This document shows positions 7,711 through 16,383 of a DNA stretch of 64,000 bases, one piece after another. Position 1 is the first letter of the stretch. Every line of letters starts with the position of its first letter. Source of the stretch: an uncultured Rhizobiaceae group bacterium. Its GTDB lineage: Bacteria > Pseudomonadota > Alphaproteobacteria > Rhizobiales > Rhizobiaceae. The DNA is taken from positions 1-64,000 of the forward strand of contig CALLUS010000018.1 of assembly GCA_938010435.1 (NCBI GenBank). The letters run 5' to 3'. The position numbers and the translations under genes are program-made. The notes below the pieces were generated by a model that saw nothing but the letters and a program-made list of their open reading frames with translations, had not been told where the DNA came from and did not search any database.

Positions 7711-8406
7711 TCAATCATTTTGACCGAATAAAATCTTGCGCTCTTCATCAGTGGGCGGTCTTTGTCGTCTGCTGTCTTTTCCCAATGCAACACCGCGTTG
7801 AACCGCAGGACGATCTTTAACCGCCGCACGCCAGCGAGTTAGATTGGGAAAGTCGTCCAGAGACAACTGCATGGCTTTTGCAATCAGAACCCATGGCCAA
7901 CAAATCATATCTGCGATGGAATAATCTTCGCCCACAATCCAATCGCGACCTTGCAAACGCGTATCCAGCACTTTCAAACATCGTATGGTCTCAACCTCAT
8001 AGCGTTTGCGCCCATAACCTTGTCGCTCCTCATCCGGCGCATAATTGAAGAAATGGCTGTGCTGTCCCATCATTGGACCTTGATTGCCTGTTTGCCAAAA
8101 CAACCATTCCAACACTTCTTTCTCAAGCACAGGGTCATTTGGCAAAAACCGTCCATATTTTCGCGCGAGATAAAACATAATCGCACCGGATTCAAAGACG
8201 GGTACGGAGTCACCTTCAACATCATGATCAACGATTGCTGGCATACGATTGTTTGGGCTGATCTCTAAAAACGCCGGTTTAAACTGATCACCCTGCCCAA
8301 TGTTTATAAAATGAGTTTCATAATCGATACCAAGCTCTTCCAGCAGGATAGAGACTTTCCAACCATTGGGCGTCGGCCAGTAATAAAAATCGAGTAGCTT
8401 GCTCAC
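7711..8406 (-). CDS. glutathione S-transferase family protein (YfcG/YghU-like)
   Basis: A 231-residue GST with the thioredoxin-like N-domain (residues 5-80: YYWPTPNGWKVSILLEELG, then SPNNRMPAIVD, which carries the cis-Pro, and ES-type GSH-binding residues at FESGAIM) and an all-alpha C-domain. It resembles Nu-class disulphide-bond reductases such as E. coli YfcG. Its GTG start overlaps the TGA of the CoA-transferase gene by 4 nt, so the two are translationally coupled. The pairing hints at handling of an electrophilic acid or its CoA ester, which is inference. Confidence 0.88.
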   Translation of the reverse strand: MSKLLDFYYWPTPNGWKVSILLEELGIDYETHFINIGQGDQFKPAFLEISPNNRMPAIVDHDVEGDSVPVFESGAIMFYLARKYGRFLPNDPVLEKEVLEWLFWQTGNQGPMMGQHSHFFNYAPDEERQGYGRKRYEVETIRCLKVLDTRLQGRDWIVGEDYSIADMICWPWVLIAKAMQLSLDDFPNLTRWRAAVKDRPAVQRGVALGKDSRRQRPPTDEERKILFGQND

Positions 8407-9629
8407 GATACATCCCCCAAACTGGTCACACCATCAGCCGCCAACATTTCAATTTCCGCATCATTCAAACCCAAATGACCAAGCAGTTGATGACTGTCTG
8501 CACCTAGCGATGGAGCGGGCAACCGAAATGCAGTGGGCGTTTTAGAAAATTGTGGAGCGGGTCGCGCCTGACGCAATGCTCCTGCCAGCGGATGGTTGGT
8601 TTCAACAATTGTTTCATTGGCCAAAATCTGCGGATGCGCAATAACTTCACGTCGGGTTAAAACAGGTGCACATGGCACATCTTCTGCTTCTAACCGACTT
8701 AACCAATTCGATGCTGTATCAGTCAGTAAAATATCTTGCGTCAGCTGCAAACGTTCATCGATGTTCTGTCCACGCAATGCAGATGTAGCAAAGCGCGGAT
8801 CGTTCAACCATTCAGATTTATCAAACGCCTTGCAAAGCCCAGTCCATTCTTTTTCTGACTGAACCGCAACGCTGATATAACCTTCCGCTGTTTCATAAAT
8901 CAGATCGATAAAACTCTGAGCGGTTTCACTGGCAAGCTCATCTCCAACAAACGTATGGGCACCCATATCGGACCCCCACAAAAAGGAAACCACTGTGTCC
9001 AGCATCGACAGCTTGATGTGTTGCCCTTCGCCGGATTCACGGCCACCTGTTCTTTCACGGTGAAAGAGTGCAGCGCTAATCGATTGCGCGGCCGCATAGC
9101 CCGTCAGTTTGTCGGGGACAATTGTACGCACCAAACGTGGTCGCACCTCATCAGAGCCACCCTGTACAGTTGTGAGACCGGAGAGAGCTTGCACAAGCGG
9201 ATCATAAACCGGTTTTTGCGCATAGGGCCCCACATCACCAAATCCTGAAATGGAGACATAGATTATAGAAGATGAAACTTCCTTGATCGCATCATAATCA
9301 ACGCCAATTCTATTCACCACACCGGGCCTGAAATTCTGAACAATCACGTCGGCATCACGGGCAAGTTTTTTGAAAATATCAACGCCGCGCGGATCTTTTA
9401 GGTTTAGCGTCAAGGAACGTTTGTTGCGGTTGTTGTTGACAAATGAGGCCGAAAATCCATTGCGTTTCGTGGAAACTGAACGGGTATGATCACCGCCATT
9501 GGGATTTTCGATCTTGATCACATCGGCACCTTGGTCCGCCAACATCAAAGTGGTCATGGGCCCTGAAATCATGGAGGTCAAATCCAGAATACGAATTCCT
9601 GAAAGCGGGCCATTATTAGATACACTCAT
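8403..9629 (-). CDS. family III CoA-transferase (CaiB/BaiF)
   Basis: A 408-residue CoA-transferase of the formyl-CoA/carnitine-CoA type. It begins GPLSGIRILDLTSMISGPM and has the catalytic-Asp region near residue 170 (the family Asp loads CoA). It also contains ADQGADVIKIENPNGGDHTR and VQNFRPGVVNRIGVDYD, both family signatures. ATG at 9629 has GAGGAC about 10 nt upstream; an ATG 33 nt earlier lacks a site. It is co-transcribed with the GST gene through a GTGA overlap. The acid substrate is unknown. Confidence 0.88.
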   Translation of the reverse strand: MSVSNNGPLSGIRILDLTSMISGPMTTLMLADQGADVIKIENPNGGDHTRSVSTKRNGFSASFVNNNRNKRSLTLNLKDPRGVDIFKKLARDADVIVQNFRPGVVNRIGVDYDAIKEVSSSIIYVSISGFGDVGPYAQKPVYDPLVQALSGLTTVQGGSDEVRPRLVRTIVPDKLTGYAAAQSISAALFHRERTGGRESGEGQHIKLSMLDTVVSFLWGSDMGAHTFVGDELASETAQSFIDLIYETAEGYISVAVQSEKEWTGLCKAFDKSEWLNDPRFATSALRGQNIDERLQLTQDILLTDTASNWLSRLEAEDVPCAPVLTRREVIAHPQILANETIVETNHPLAGALRQARPAPQFSKTPTAFRLPAPSLGADSHQLLGHLGLNDAEIEMLAADGVTSLGDVS

Positions 9630-9690
9630 AAATATTGTCCTCGTCAGATGGTGCATCACCATGACCGCAATCGCTCGATTTTAACAGCTG

Positions 9691-10419
9691 TTACTTCCGG
9701 GGAAAGACACCAATCATTGGGCCAAGGTCACGCCATCCTCCACGAGACATGGATTGTGTCTTGAGTGCAGACACAGTGCCGTCCAGAAAGAGTGCGTTTG
9801 GTGTTTGTAGTTCCGTTTGAAACAACCTGCCAAAATTCCAAAAGTTTATAGGCCGATGAGAGATGGCGAAATGCACGGTTGTACCGTTTTCAGACACGCC
9901 CACTCCATTTCGAATTTTCAAACTGTCAGAATCCTTCAGGAATTTAGGATGCAACTTTTCTTCGATCACCAGCATTGGGCCCGATTGTGTGGCGAAATCG
10001 ACTTTTTGCTTTGTATTCAAAAATGATTTTGTCTCACTCACGCCGAGTTTTCCATCACGCCCCCAAAACACCCCGTTGGGCAATAGATGAAAGTTACCCC
10101 ATCCGGCTTTTGTGGAAACTTGCTTTTCTTCACGACTGTTTTCCACGTAAAGACCAACCGGCAAGAGATCTGCGTGGTACATGCCACCATTCATCAACAT
10201 CAAAGGCTGGTGTTCGGTTTCCTTCAAACTGGCTTCCAGCTTTGAAAAACGACCGAACGGACGCCCGTTCGTACTCGACAAAAATAATCGCACCTCAATT
10301 TCATCAACCGCATAGGTGCAAACCGTATGATCAACATTGGCGTATGAAACTGCCCTGCAATTGCTGTCTTCGCACGTGCCGAACAACGTACAAAATATTG
10401 AGGCTAAAAACTCCCACAC
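9691..10419 (-). CDS. phosphodiester glycosidase-domain protein (NAGPA/YigE-like), probably exported
   Basis: A 242-residue protein with the NAGPA-like phosphodiester glycosidase fold: LMLMNGGMYHADLLPVGLYVENSRE (residues about 93-117), then GVFWGRDGKLGV, FATQSGPMLV, RNGVGVSENGTTVHFAIS and the C-terminal ALFLDGTVSAL. The N-terminus (WEFLASIFCTLFGTC) looks like a short signal or anchor. The start is a GTG at 10419 and the frame is open further upstream, so the start is uncertain. It follows the DUF1287 gene by 17 nt. Mammalian NAGPA removes GlcNAc from phosphodiesters; the bacterial substrate is unknown but is presumably an envelope glycan. Confidence 0.82.
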   Translation of the reverse strand: MWEFLASIFCTLFGTCEDSNCRAVSYANVDHTVCTYAVDEIEVRLFLSSTNGRPFGRFSKLEASLKETEHQPLMLMNGGMYHADLLPVGLYVENSREEKQVSTKAGWGNFHLLPNGVFWGRDGKLGVSETKSFLNTKQKVDFATQSGPMLVIEEKLHPKFLKDSDSLKIRNGVGVSENGTTVHFAISHRPINFWNFGRLFQTELQTPNALFLDGTVSALKTQSMSRGGWRDLGPMIGVFPRK

Positions 10420-10436
10420 AGCTGAAACGACTATCC

Positions 10437-11102
10437 TTAGTTCGGGAAATACCGGAAATGCCCAACAATCTTAAACTCAAACAACCGGTCTTCAATCTGA
10501 GTTCCAGCACCAATGTTATGGATGATCAAGGGCCTCTTGCCATCACGACTGGCATAATGTGACACAACCGCGATATGAGGTAGGTTTCCGGGCAATCGCT
10601 GGGAGACTAAATCACCTGGTAGAAAATCAGCGCCCGACGTTCCGATATCCAATCTGGCATTCTTACGTGCGAAAAACCGTTCCATATTAGGAACCCGCCG
10701 ATGGTCAATATTTTTGTCCGGTCGCTTCAACCCCCAAATACCGGGATATTTATTGAAAGCGCTTTTCATATCTTCATGAATTTCTTTTTGGAGATCCACC
10801 CCAAACGCATCGCGATAAGCACGGACCACAACATCCGAGCAAACGCCTGTCCGCAACGGGATATCGCCCATCGGGTATTTCAGCCCCACATAGGCCCCAT
10901 CATACTCGACGGTTTGACCCACTTGCGCTTCAGCAGCAGCAATGAGCTTTGCCGCCACCGGTGAAACACCCGCAAAGGGTTTTGGCGACTGCAAGGCGTT
11001 GCCTGCCATGGCCGGGCCGATATTCAGTTTTTGTGCAGAAGTACTGGCACCAACCAATCCGGCAGCAACAAACGAAAAACAAATTTGGCGACGCGAAAAC
11101 AT
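10437..11102 (-). CDS. DUF1287 family protein, probably secreted (NlpC/papain-like fold)
   Basis: A 221-residue DUF1287 protein. ATG at 11102 follows GGAGGG by 4-5 nt and opens with MFSRRQICFSFVAAGLVGAS, an Arg-pair plus hydrophobic core that suggests Tat or Sec export. The mature part shows the family pattern: TGVCSDVVVRAYRDAFGVDLQ (candidate catalytic Cys about 100), DHRRVPNMERFF, LPGDLVSQRLPGNLPHIAVVS (His) and RPLIIHNIGAG. These are the Cys-His positions of an amidase-like fold. It forms a two-gene unit with the phosphodiester glycosidase. The biochemical function has not been settled. Confidence 0.85.
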   Translation of the reverse strand: MFSRRQICFSFVAAGLVGASTSAQKLNIGPAMAGNALQSPKPFAGVSPVAAKLIAAAEAQVGQTVEYDGAYVGLKYPMGDIPLRTGVCSDVVVRAYRDAFGVDLQKEIHEDMKSAFNKYPGIWGLKRPDKNIDHRRVPNMERFFARKNARLDIGTSGADFLPGDLVSQRLPGNLPHIAVVSHYASRDGKRPLIIHNIGAGTQIEDRLFEFKIVGHFRYFPN

Positions 11103-11161
11103 GTACCCTCCAATCATGAAAAATGAAGTTACCAAGCAATCACGGCGTCATTGCGACATGT

Positions 11162-11572
11162 CTATTTTTCAGCGACCGGCGCCAACAACATCCAACGGTG
11201 CCCAAACGGATCATAGAATTGGCAAAACCGATCCCCCCAAAACATATCTTCCGGAGCATGAGATTTTTGCGATCCGTTCTCCATGGCAAGAGTGTAAATT
11301 CGGTCTACTTCTGCAGGATCGCTCAAAGTTATACTCACTGCTACCGGAGATCCTTTGCCTGCCTCGGCTCCCGGCTCACCATCAAATTCAGGGAATTCAT
11401 CAGACAGCATCACCGGATTGTCTTGAATCATCAAAGTGGCATGCATTATGCGCTCACCATCTTCGGTCTCCATAACCGATGAACATCTTGCATCGAGGAC
11501 TTTCTCGTAGAACTTGATAGCAGTTTTCGCGCCTTTGACGGTTAAATATGGAGAAACTGTAATTTTTGTCAT
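11162..11572 (-). CDS. VOC (glyoxalase/PhnB-like) family protein
   Basis: A 136-residue VOC-superfamily protein of the PhnB/YkcA type. It starts ITVSPYLTVKGAKTAIKFYEKVLDA, carries GERIMHATLMIQDNPVMLSDEFPE in the middle, and ends with EDMFWGDRFCQFYDPFGHRWMLL. This last segment holds the metal/ligand-edge His and Glu-like positions of the fold. The family includes glyoxalases, bleomycin-binding proteins and dioxygenases, so no reaction is assigned. It is a single gene between DUF1287 (same strand) and the divergent leuC. Confidence 0.85.
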   Translation of the reverse strand: MTKITVSPYLTVKGAKTAIKFYEKVLDARCSSVMETEDGERIMHATLMIQDNPVMLSDEFPEFDGEPGAEAGKGSPVAVSITLSDPAEVDRIYTLAMENGSQKSHAPEDMFWGDRFCQFYDPFGHRWMLLAPVAEK

Positions 11573-11679
11573 GGCTTCACCTTTTCAATTTTCAGAGTTT
11601 ATCTCGAAATTCTTGACGTGAACCCCTAGGTTATCGCATATCCTGTTTCAAAATTCGACTTTTGCAAGGAATGCAAATC

Positions 11680-13083
11680 ATGTCTGGTGCAACCACCCTC
11701 TACGATAAAATCTGGAACGACCATCTGGTTCACGAACAAGAGGACGGGACGTGTCTTTTGTATATCGACCGTCACCTCGTTCACGAAGTGACCAGCCCGC
11801 AGGCATTTGAGGGGTTGCGGATGACTGGCCGCAAAGTTCGCGCACCTGAAAAGACGCTTGCTGTTGTGGATCACAACATTCCCACCACCAACCGCGCTGG
11901 CGGGATTGCAAATGAAGAAAGCCGTATTCAGGTGGAGGCGCTTGCGAAAAACGCAGCTGACTTCAATGTGGAATATTATTCTGAAACCGATAAACGCCAG
12001 GGCATTGTGCATATTATTGGCCCTGAACAAGGTTTCACGCTTCCTGGCATGACAATTGTTTGCGGCGATAGCCATACATCAACCCACGGTGCATTTGGCG
12101 CATTGGCACACGGTATCGGCACATCAGAAGTCGAGCATGTTTTGGCCACTCAAACACTGATTCAGAAAAAAGCCAAAAACATGAAAGTTGAAGTCACTGG
12201 TGACCTCAACAATGGTGTAACCGCCAAAGACATCATCTTGGCCATCATCGGTGAAATCGGAACAGCTGGCGGCACAGGTTACGTAATCGAATTCTGTGGT
12301 CCTGCCATTGAAGCTTTGTCCATGGAAGGTCGCATGACCGTATGCAACATGACAATCGAAGGCGGCGCACGCGCTGGACTGATTGCACCGGACGAAAAGA
12401 CGTATGAATATATTAAAGGAAAACCAAAGGCCCCTTCTGGCAAAGCTTGGGACATGGCTTTGGAATATTGGAAGAGTCTTAAAACAGATAAAGATGCTCA
12501 TTTTGACAAAATCGTCACAATCGATGCAAACAATCTGACTCCAATTGTCTCTTGGGGCTCAAGCCCTGAAGACGTGATTGCTGTTACGGGTGAAGTCCCT
12601 GATCCGGCATTGATCCAAGACGAAAACAAACGGGCATCTAAAATGCGTGCCCTTGAATATATGGGCCTGACACCCGGAACCAAAATCACGGATATTAAAA
12701 TTGACCGTGTGTGGATCGGGTCTTGCACCAATGGTCGCATTGAAGACCTCCGTGCAGTAGCCGCTATTCTCGATGGTAAGAAAATTGCTGACACGGTGTC
12801 TGCGATGATCGTTCCAGGTTCCGGCTTGGTCAAAGAGCAAGCAGAAGCCGAAGGTCTCGACAAAATATTCTTGGCAGCCGGAGCAGAATGGCGCGAACCG
12901 GGTTGTTCTATGTGTCTTGCCATGAACGATGATCGTCTGAAACCGGAAGAACGTTGTGCTTCTACATCAAACCGCAATTTTGAAGGCCGTCAGGGCTTTA
13001 AAGGTCGTACACATTTAGTATCGCCAGCCATGGCAGCTGCCGCAGGCATCGCTGGCCACTTTGTAGACGTTCGCGATACGTAA
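11680..13083 (+). CDS. leuC: 3-isopropylmalate dehydratase, large subunit
   Basis: The 467-residue catalytic subunit of isopropylmalate isomerase. The three 4Fe-4S ligands are visible as Cys in WIGSCTNGR (about 348) and the pair in [10 protein letters not shown] (about 408 and 411). The aconitase-type [26 protein letters not shown] block lies near residue 130. ATG at 11680 has AAGGA 9 nt upstream; an in-frame ATG at 11662 is less well supported. It is divergent from the VOC gene. LeuD is 7 kb away on the other strand. A terminator follows at 13113-13150. Confidence 0.97.
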   Translation: MSGATTLYDKIWNDHLVHEQEDGTCLLYIDRHLVHEVTSPQAFEGLRMTGRKVRAPEKTLAVVDHNIPTTNRAGGIANEESRIQVEALAKNAADFNVEYYSETDKRQGIVHIIGPEQGFTLPGMTIVCGDSHTSTHGAFGALAHGIGTSEVEHVLATQTLIQKKAKNMKVEVTGDLNNGVTAKDIILAIIGEIGTAGGTGYVIEFCGPAIEALSMEGRMTVCNMTIEGGARAGLIAPDEKTYEYIKGKPKAPSGKAWDMALEYWKSLKTDKDAHFDKIVTIDANNLTPIVSWGSSPEDVIAVTGEVPDPALIQDENKRASKMRALEYMGLTPGTKITDIKIDRVWIGSCTNGRIEDLRAVAAILDGKKIADTVSAMIVPGSGLVKEQAEAEGLDKIFLAAGAEWREPGCSMCLAMNDDRLKPEERCASTSNRNFEGRQGFKGRTHLVSPAMAAAAGIAGHFVDVRDT

Positions 13084-13112
13084 AACCAATCGTAACAATG
13101 TTAATGAGTTCA

Positions 13113-13150
13113 GAACGGGTTTTGTCAAATGCGGCAGAACCCGTTTTTCT
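13113..13150 (+). terminator. Rho-independent terminator of leuC
   Basis: AACGGGTT (13114-13121) pairs with AACCCGTT (13138-13145) around a 16-nt loop and is followed by TTTCTTT. It lies 30 nt after the leuC stop. Confidence 0.75.
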
Positions 13151-13249
13151 TTGGTAACCAAGTTTACCAGTAACGACGTCAAATCACTCAGAAATAACCT
13201 TCTTGCAACTCTGAACCACCAATGTGTCTGCAACAATCGGGGAAACACG

Positions 13250-14433
13250 ATGGCTCAGCAGTCATATTTTCAATTGATATCACCAATGATTTTTCTAGTC
13301 TTAACGGCTGGGCTATTCTTGCTGTATAACTTTGAAAAACGTTTGGTAGCCGCCAAAATTTTTGGATTGTCATATTTCTTCGGAGCAGCAGCTGTTACTT
13401 TGGAATTCTTCCGAGCTGACATTGATCCCGTACTCGCTGCTTATCTGTCCAATATTTTTTACAATATCACGGCAATCCTGTTCGCTGTTGCAGCAGCCGT
13501 TCGCTACAAACAAAAAATCCCTGTGATTCAAATAGCGGTCGTTACAATCGCATTATTTATTGGAATCGGATATTTTTTACATCTGGAGCCCAGCATTGCC
13601 TCCAGAACAATTGTTGCCAACAGCGGAAATGGAATCATTTTTTCTTCGCTGCAAATTGCATCTACCAAGGAAAAAAATTGCCCATCGACAAAGTCTTCGC
13701 TTGGGTCGTTGGCATTTTTGCATTCCAGTTTTTCGTCCGCGCAATTCTCACGATCTCGTTTTTTCATGAGACATTGACCAATGCCAACTATGCGACCTCC
13801 ATGACTGCTCTGTCGATGCAATTCATCGTCTCAGTCGCTGCTTTGTGCGTTGCAGCTTGTTTGTTCTTTTCATTTGGCTTGGAAATCTTCGGAAGTTTGA
13901 AACAGGAATCTGAAACGGATCATCTCACATCTCTGTTGAATCGACGCGGACTGAAGCAAAAATTCTCGACTTTGCGTGAACGAAGTATTCGCGCATCCGT
14001 ACCAGTTCAGCTGGTTATATGCGATATAGATCAATTTAAGAAAATTAATGACGCTTATGGTCATGGGGCTGGTGACAAAGTCATTCAAAAATTGTCCTCC
14101 TTCATTGACGAAACAGCTCGCAAAAGCGATCTCACGGCGCGGGTCGGCGGTGAAGAGTTTTGTATTGTGATGTGGAATTCCAATATAGCTGGCGCAAAAT
14201 TGTTAGCGGAAACCTTACGAACAACCATGAGCATGCATCAATTTGAAGGAATGCCATCAATCACGTTGAGCTGCGGCGTGACGTCATTATATGTGGATGA
14301 CAATTGGAAAACGATGTTTGAACGGGCGGATAAAGCACTCTATCTCGCGAAAAATACAGGTTGTGACCGCACCTGTGTATTTGGCGAAGGCAATTTTCAA
14401 GAAAAATCAAAAAAGCTTTCAGTCGTCGCCTGA
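13250..14433 (+). pseudogene. membrane-bound diguanylate cyclase (GGDEF) with a frameshift in a poly-A run
   Basis: Two overlapping frames make one protein. The 5' part (ATG at 13250 behind GGGGA) encodes about 5 membrane helices. The 3' part resumes near 13678 with PIDKVFAWVVGIFAFQFF, a last helix and a GGDEF domain. That domain has the sequence RVGGEEF (active-site loop) and the inhibitory-site motif RKSD five residues before it, so it would make c-di-GMP under feedback control. The frames join at GGAAAAAAATTG (13669-13680), where adding one A gives a continuous product of about 394 residues. Possible causes are a sequencing error, phase variation, true inactivation or -1 slippage (the site reads A-AAA-AAT in frame). 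Confidence 0.8.
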
Positions 14434-14970
14434 TTCTGAATCTCTCTCGCTCACTTCTGCCGGCGGAGAGACAGTGACCGACCATTTTTCCAAGTCGATC
14501 TCGGGAACATTTTCACGACTGAAATCCATAAAGTAAGTTTTTGAACTCAACCCGCCAGCTTCGTTCAATGACGCAATTTCCAAAACAGGTCCGGCACCAA
14601 AATCCGGTACAGTCATCACCGTCCCAATGTGCTTTCCATCTTGATCAAGCACATCACACCCAATCAGGTCTGTGACGTAAAATTCATCTTCTTCCGTATC
14701 ATCCGGTAGAGATGAGCGATCTACAAAAAGTTCCAACCGATTCAGAGCTTCGGCTTCTTCGCGGGAGTTTATGCCTTTAAATTTGACCACAACAATTGTT
14801 TTTTGAGGTCTTAAATTGGTGATTTTAAATTTACGTCCATCCTCTGACCAGAGCGATCCATAATCACCAATGGCCAATGGGTCGCCCGTAAATGTTTTCA
14901 CACGCACTTCACCACGGATGCCGTGAGCAGCACCCACTTGGGCAAGCAATACTGGATTATCGAGTTTCAT
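14419..14970 (-). CDS. rimM: 16S rRNA processing protein RimM
   Basis: A 183-residue 30S maturation factor that binds S19. It has the N-terminal RimM domain (VLLAQVGAAHGIRGEVRVKTFTGDP, residues 6-30) and the C-terminal PRC-barrel (EEDEFYVTDLIGCDVLDQDGKHIGTVMTV, about 95-123). It is encoded 72 nt downstream of rpsP with an intervening hairpin. Its last codons overlap the tail of the diguanylate cyclase reading frame (14419-14433). In most relatives trmD and rplS follow directly; here they are 18 kb away on the other strand. Confidence 0.95.
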   Translation of the reverse strand: MKLDNPVLLAQVGAAHGIRGEVRVKTFTGDPLAIGDYGSLWSEDGRKFKITNLRPQKTIVVVKFKGINSREEAEALNRLELFVDRSSLPDDTEEDEFYVTDLIGCDVLDQDGKHIGTVMTVPDFGAGPVLEIASLNEAGGLSSKTYFMDFSRENVPEIDLEKWSVTVSPPAEVSERDSESGDD

Positions 14971-14983
14971 ATATGACCCATAC

Positions 14984-15018
14984 GAAAAGGGCGGCTGATC
15001 GCAAAGACCAACCGCCCC
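14984..15018 (-). terminator. hairpin terminator/attenuator between rpsP and rimM
   Basis: On the minus strand GGGCGGTTGGTC (15017-15006) and GATCAGCCGCCC (15000-14989) form a 12-bp stem (two G-U pairs) with a 5-nt loop, followed by TTTT. Being inside the operon, it may terminate part of the transcripts and lower rimM relative to S16, or protect the upstream mRNA end. Confidence 0.6.
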
Positions 15019-15042
15019 AAATTGTTCAAAAAGACGAAGCTA

Positions 15043-15516
15043 TTATTCAGCTGGCTTTTCTTCTGCAGCTTCTTCCGCTGATGCTTCCTCAGCAGGAGTC
15101 TCTTCTGCTGGCGCAGAAGCAGCTTCCTCGGCTGCAGCTTTTGCAGCTTCTTCAGCATCTGCTGCGGCTTGTTTGGCATCTTCTTCTTTTTGCGCTTTTT
15201 CTTCAATCCGCTCTTGAGCCTTTTTACCAGGCTTCGCTTTGTTCGGGTTGTTACGGGCTTCACGCTTTGCAAGACCGGCTTCATCCAACAAACGCAAAAC
15301 GCGATCCGTTGGTTGCGCACCTTCAGAAAGCCAATGCTGAATACGTTCCGTTTTCAGGTTCACACGTTCCGCATTATCTTTCGCAAGCAACGGGTTGAAT
15401 GTGCCGAGTTTCTCAATGAAACGGCCGTCACGCGGTGCGCGAACGTCAGCAGCAACGATTGAATAAAACGGGCGTTTTTTAGAGCCGCCACGGGCGAGAC
15501 GAATTTTAGTAGCCAT
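15043..15516 (-). CDS. rpsP: 30S ribosomal protein S16 with long Ala/Glu-rich tail
   Basis: The first about 80 residues are canonical S16 ([21 protein letters not shown], then [14 protein letters not shown] and [20 protein letters not shown]). The remaining about 75 residues are a low-complexity tail of Lys- and then Ala/Glu-rich repeats ([12 protein letters not shown]-type), giving 157 residues against about 80-90 in E. coli. Extended S16 tails are known in Rhizobiales. The tail is probably a solvent-exposed helix; its role is unknown. It lies between chorismate mutase and rimM on the minus strand. Confidence 0.96.
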   Translation of the reverse strand: MATKIRLARGGSKKRPFYSIVAADVRAPRDGRFIEKLGTFNPLLAKDNAERVNLKTERIQHWLSEGAQPTDRVLRLLDEAGLAKREARNNPNKAKPGKKAQERIEEKAQKEEDAKQAAADAEEAAKAAAEEAASAPAEETPAEEASAEEAAEEKPAE

Positions 15517-15553
15517 GAGTTAAGTTCCTTAAATGGTCATGTTCGTGTGTTAA

Positions 15554-15844
15554 TTAAGACTGGTTTGAAGCAGCCTGTTTATGGTGCTGAATGACTTCGC
15601 GAATAACGAATTCGAGAAATTTTTCGGCAAAATCCGGGTCGAGATCAGCGCGCTCCGCAAGGCGACGCAGGCGATCCACTTGTTCTTCTTCACGCTTCGG
15701 GTCTGAAGGTGGAAAATCATTTTCAGCTTTCAACTGACCTACAGCTTTAGTGATGCGAAACCGCTCGGCCAAAGTGTGAATCAGAACCGCATCGAAATTA
15801 TCGATACTCTTGCGGTATTGCTGAAGTTGTTCTTGAGGGGTCAT
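15554..15844 (-). CDS. chorismate mutase (AroQ class)
   Basis: A 96-residue all-helical AroQ-type chorismate mutase, converting chorismate to prephenate for Phe/Tyr synthesis. It shows QYRKSIDNFDAVLIHTLAERFRITKAVGQLK, with the active-site Arg and Lys of helix 1, followed by PKREEEQVDRL. ATG at 15844 overlaps the TGA of the GNAT gene (ATGA) with AGGAG 8 nt upstream. A longer in-frame start at 15886 lies inside that gene. A chorismate mutase next to ffh and rpsP is a recurring rhizobial arrangement. Confidence 0.9.
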   Translation of the reverse strand: MTPQEQLQQYRKSIDNFDAVLIHTLAERFRITKAVGQLKAENDFPPSDPKREEEQVDRLRRLAERADLDPDFAEKFLEFVIREVIQHHKQAASNQS

Positions 15845-16383
15845 GCGAACCGCTCCTGAAATTTTTGTGGGGGCAGATGACGCCAAATTTCAGCCTCTGA
15901 TTTACCGAACAAAACGGAGTTCTTCTCAAAAATAGCGCCCATTTTACGCACCACTTTTTTAGATCCGTCATTCTTCTTATCCATCATGCTGATGGCAGTG
16001 GTCCAACCCAGTTGATCGTAAGCATATTTCAAACTCGCCACCGCAGCCTCAGTCGCATAGCCGTTACCGGATGCTTTCGGGATGAGCGAGTAGCCGATTT
16101 CAGGCTCAGGCCATCCTTCCGGAAACCATGGACCAACGTAGCCAAGCGTTTGATTTGTCTTCTTAAGTTCCACCGCAAAAGCGGTGAAACCGCGCAAGTG
16201 CCAATGGCCAATAATCATAGCAAAATGGCGCCACGCTTCCCATTCAGCTTTCTTGCCGCCAATAAAACGTGCGTTCTCTTCATCACCGAAAATAGTCGCA
16301 ATCGCACCGAAATCATCTTTGCGCCAACTGCGCAAAATCAACCGTTCAGTTTCAAGAACGGGCATGGGAAGAAGAAATGTCAT
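15841..16383 (-). CDS. GNAT N-acetyltransferase (RimJ/RimL-like)
   Basis: A 180-residue acetyltransferase of the Acetyltransf_3 type: PVLETERLILRSWRKDDFGAIATIF at the N-terminus, GYVGPWFPEGWPEPEIGYSL in the middle and the acetyl-CoA-binding helix GNGYATEAAVASLKYAYDQLG (about residues 100-120). The substrate is unknown; relatives modify ribosomal protein N-termini or small molecules. Its ATG overlaps the ffh TAA by one nucleotide (TAATG) and its stop overlaps the chorismate mutase start. It is therefore fully embedded in the ffh-rpsP operon. Confidence 0.88.
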   Translation of the reverse strand: MTFLLPMPVLETERLILRSWRKDDFGAIATIFGDEENARFIGGKKAEWEAWRHFAMIIGHWHLRGFTAFAVELKKTNQTLGYVGPWFPEGWPEPEIGYSLIPKASGNGYATEAAVASLKYAYDQLGWTTAISMMDKKNDGSKKVVRKMGAIFEKNSVLFGKSEAEIWRHLPPQKFQERFA

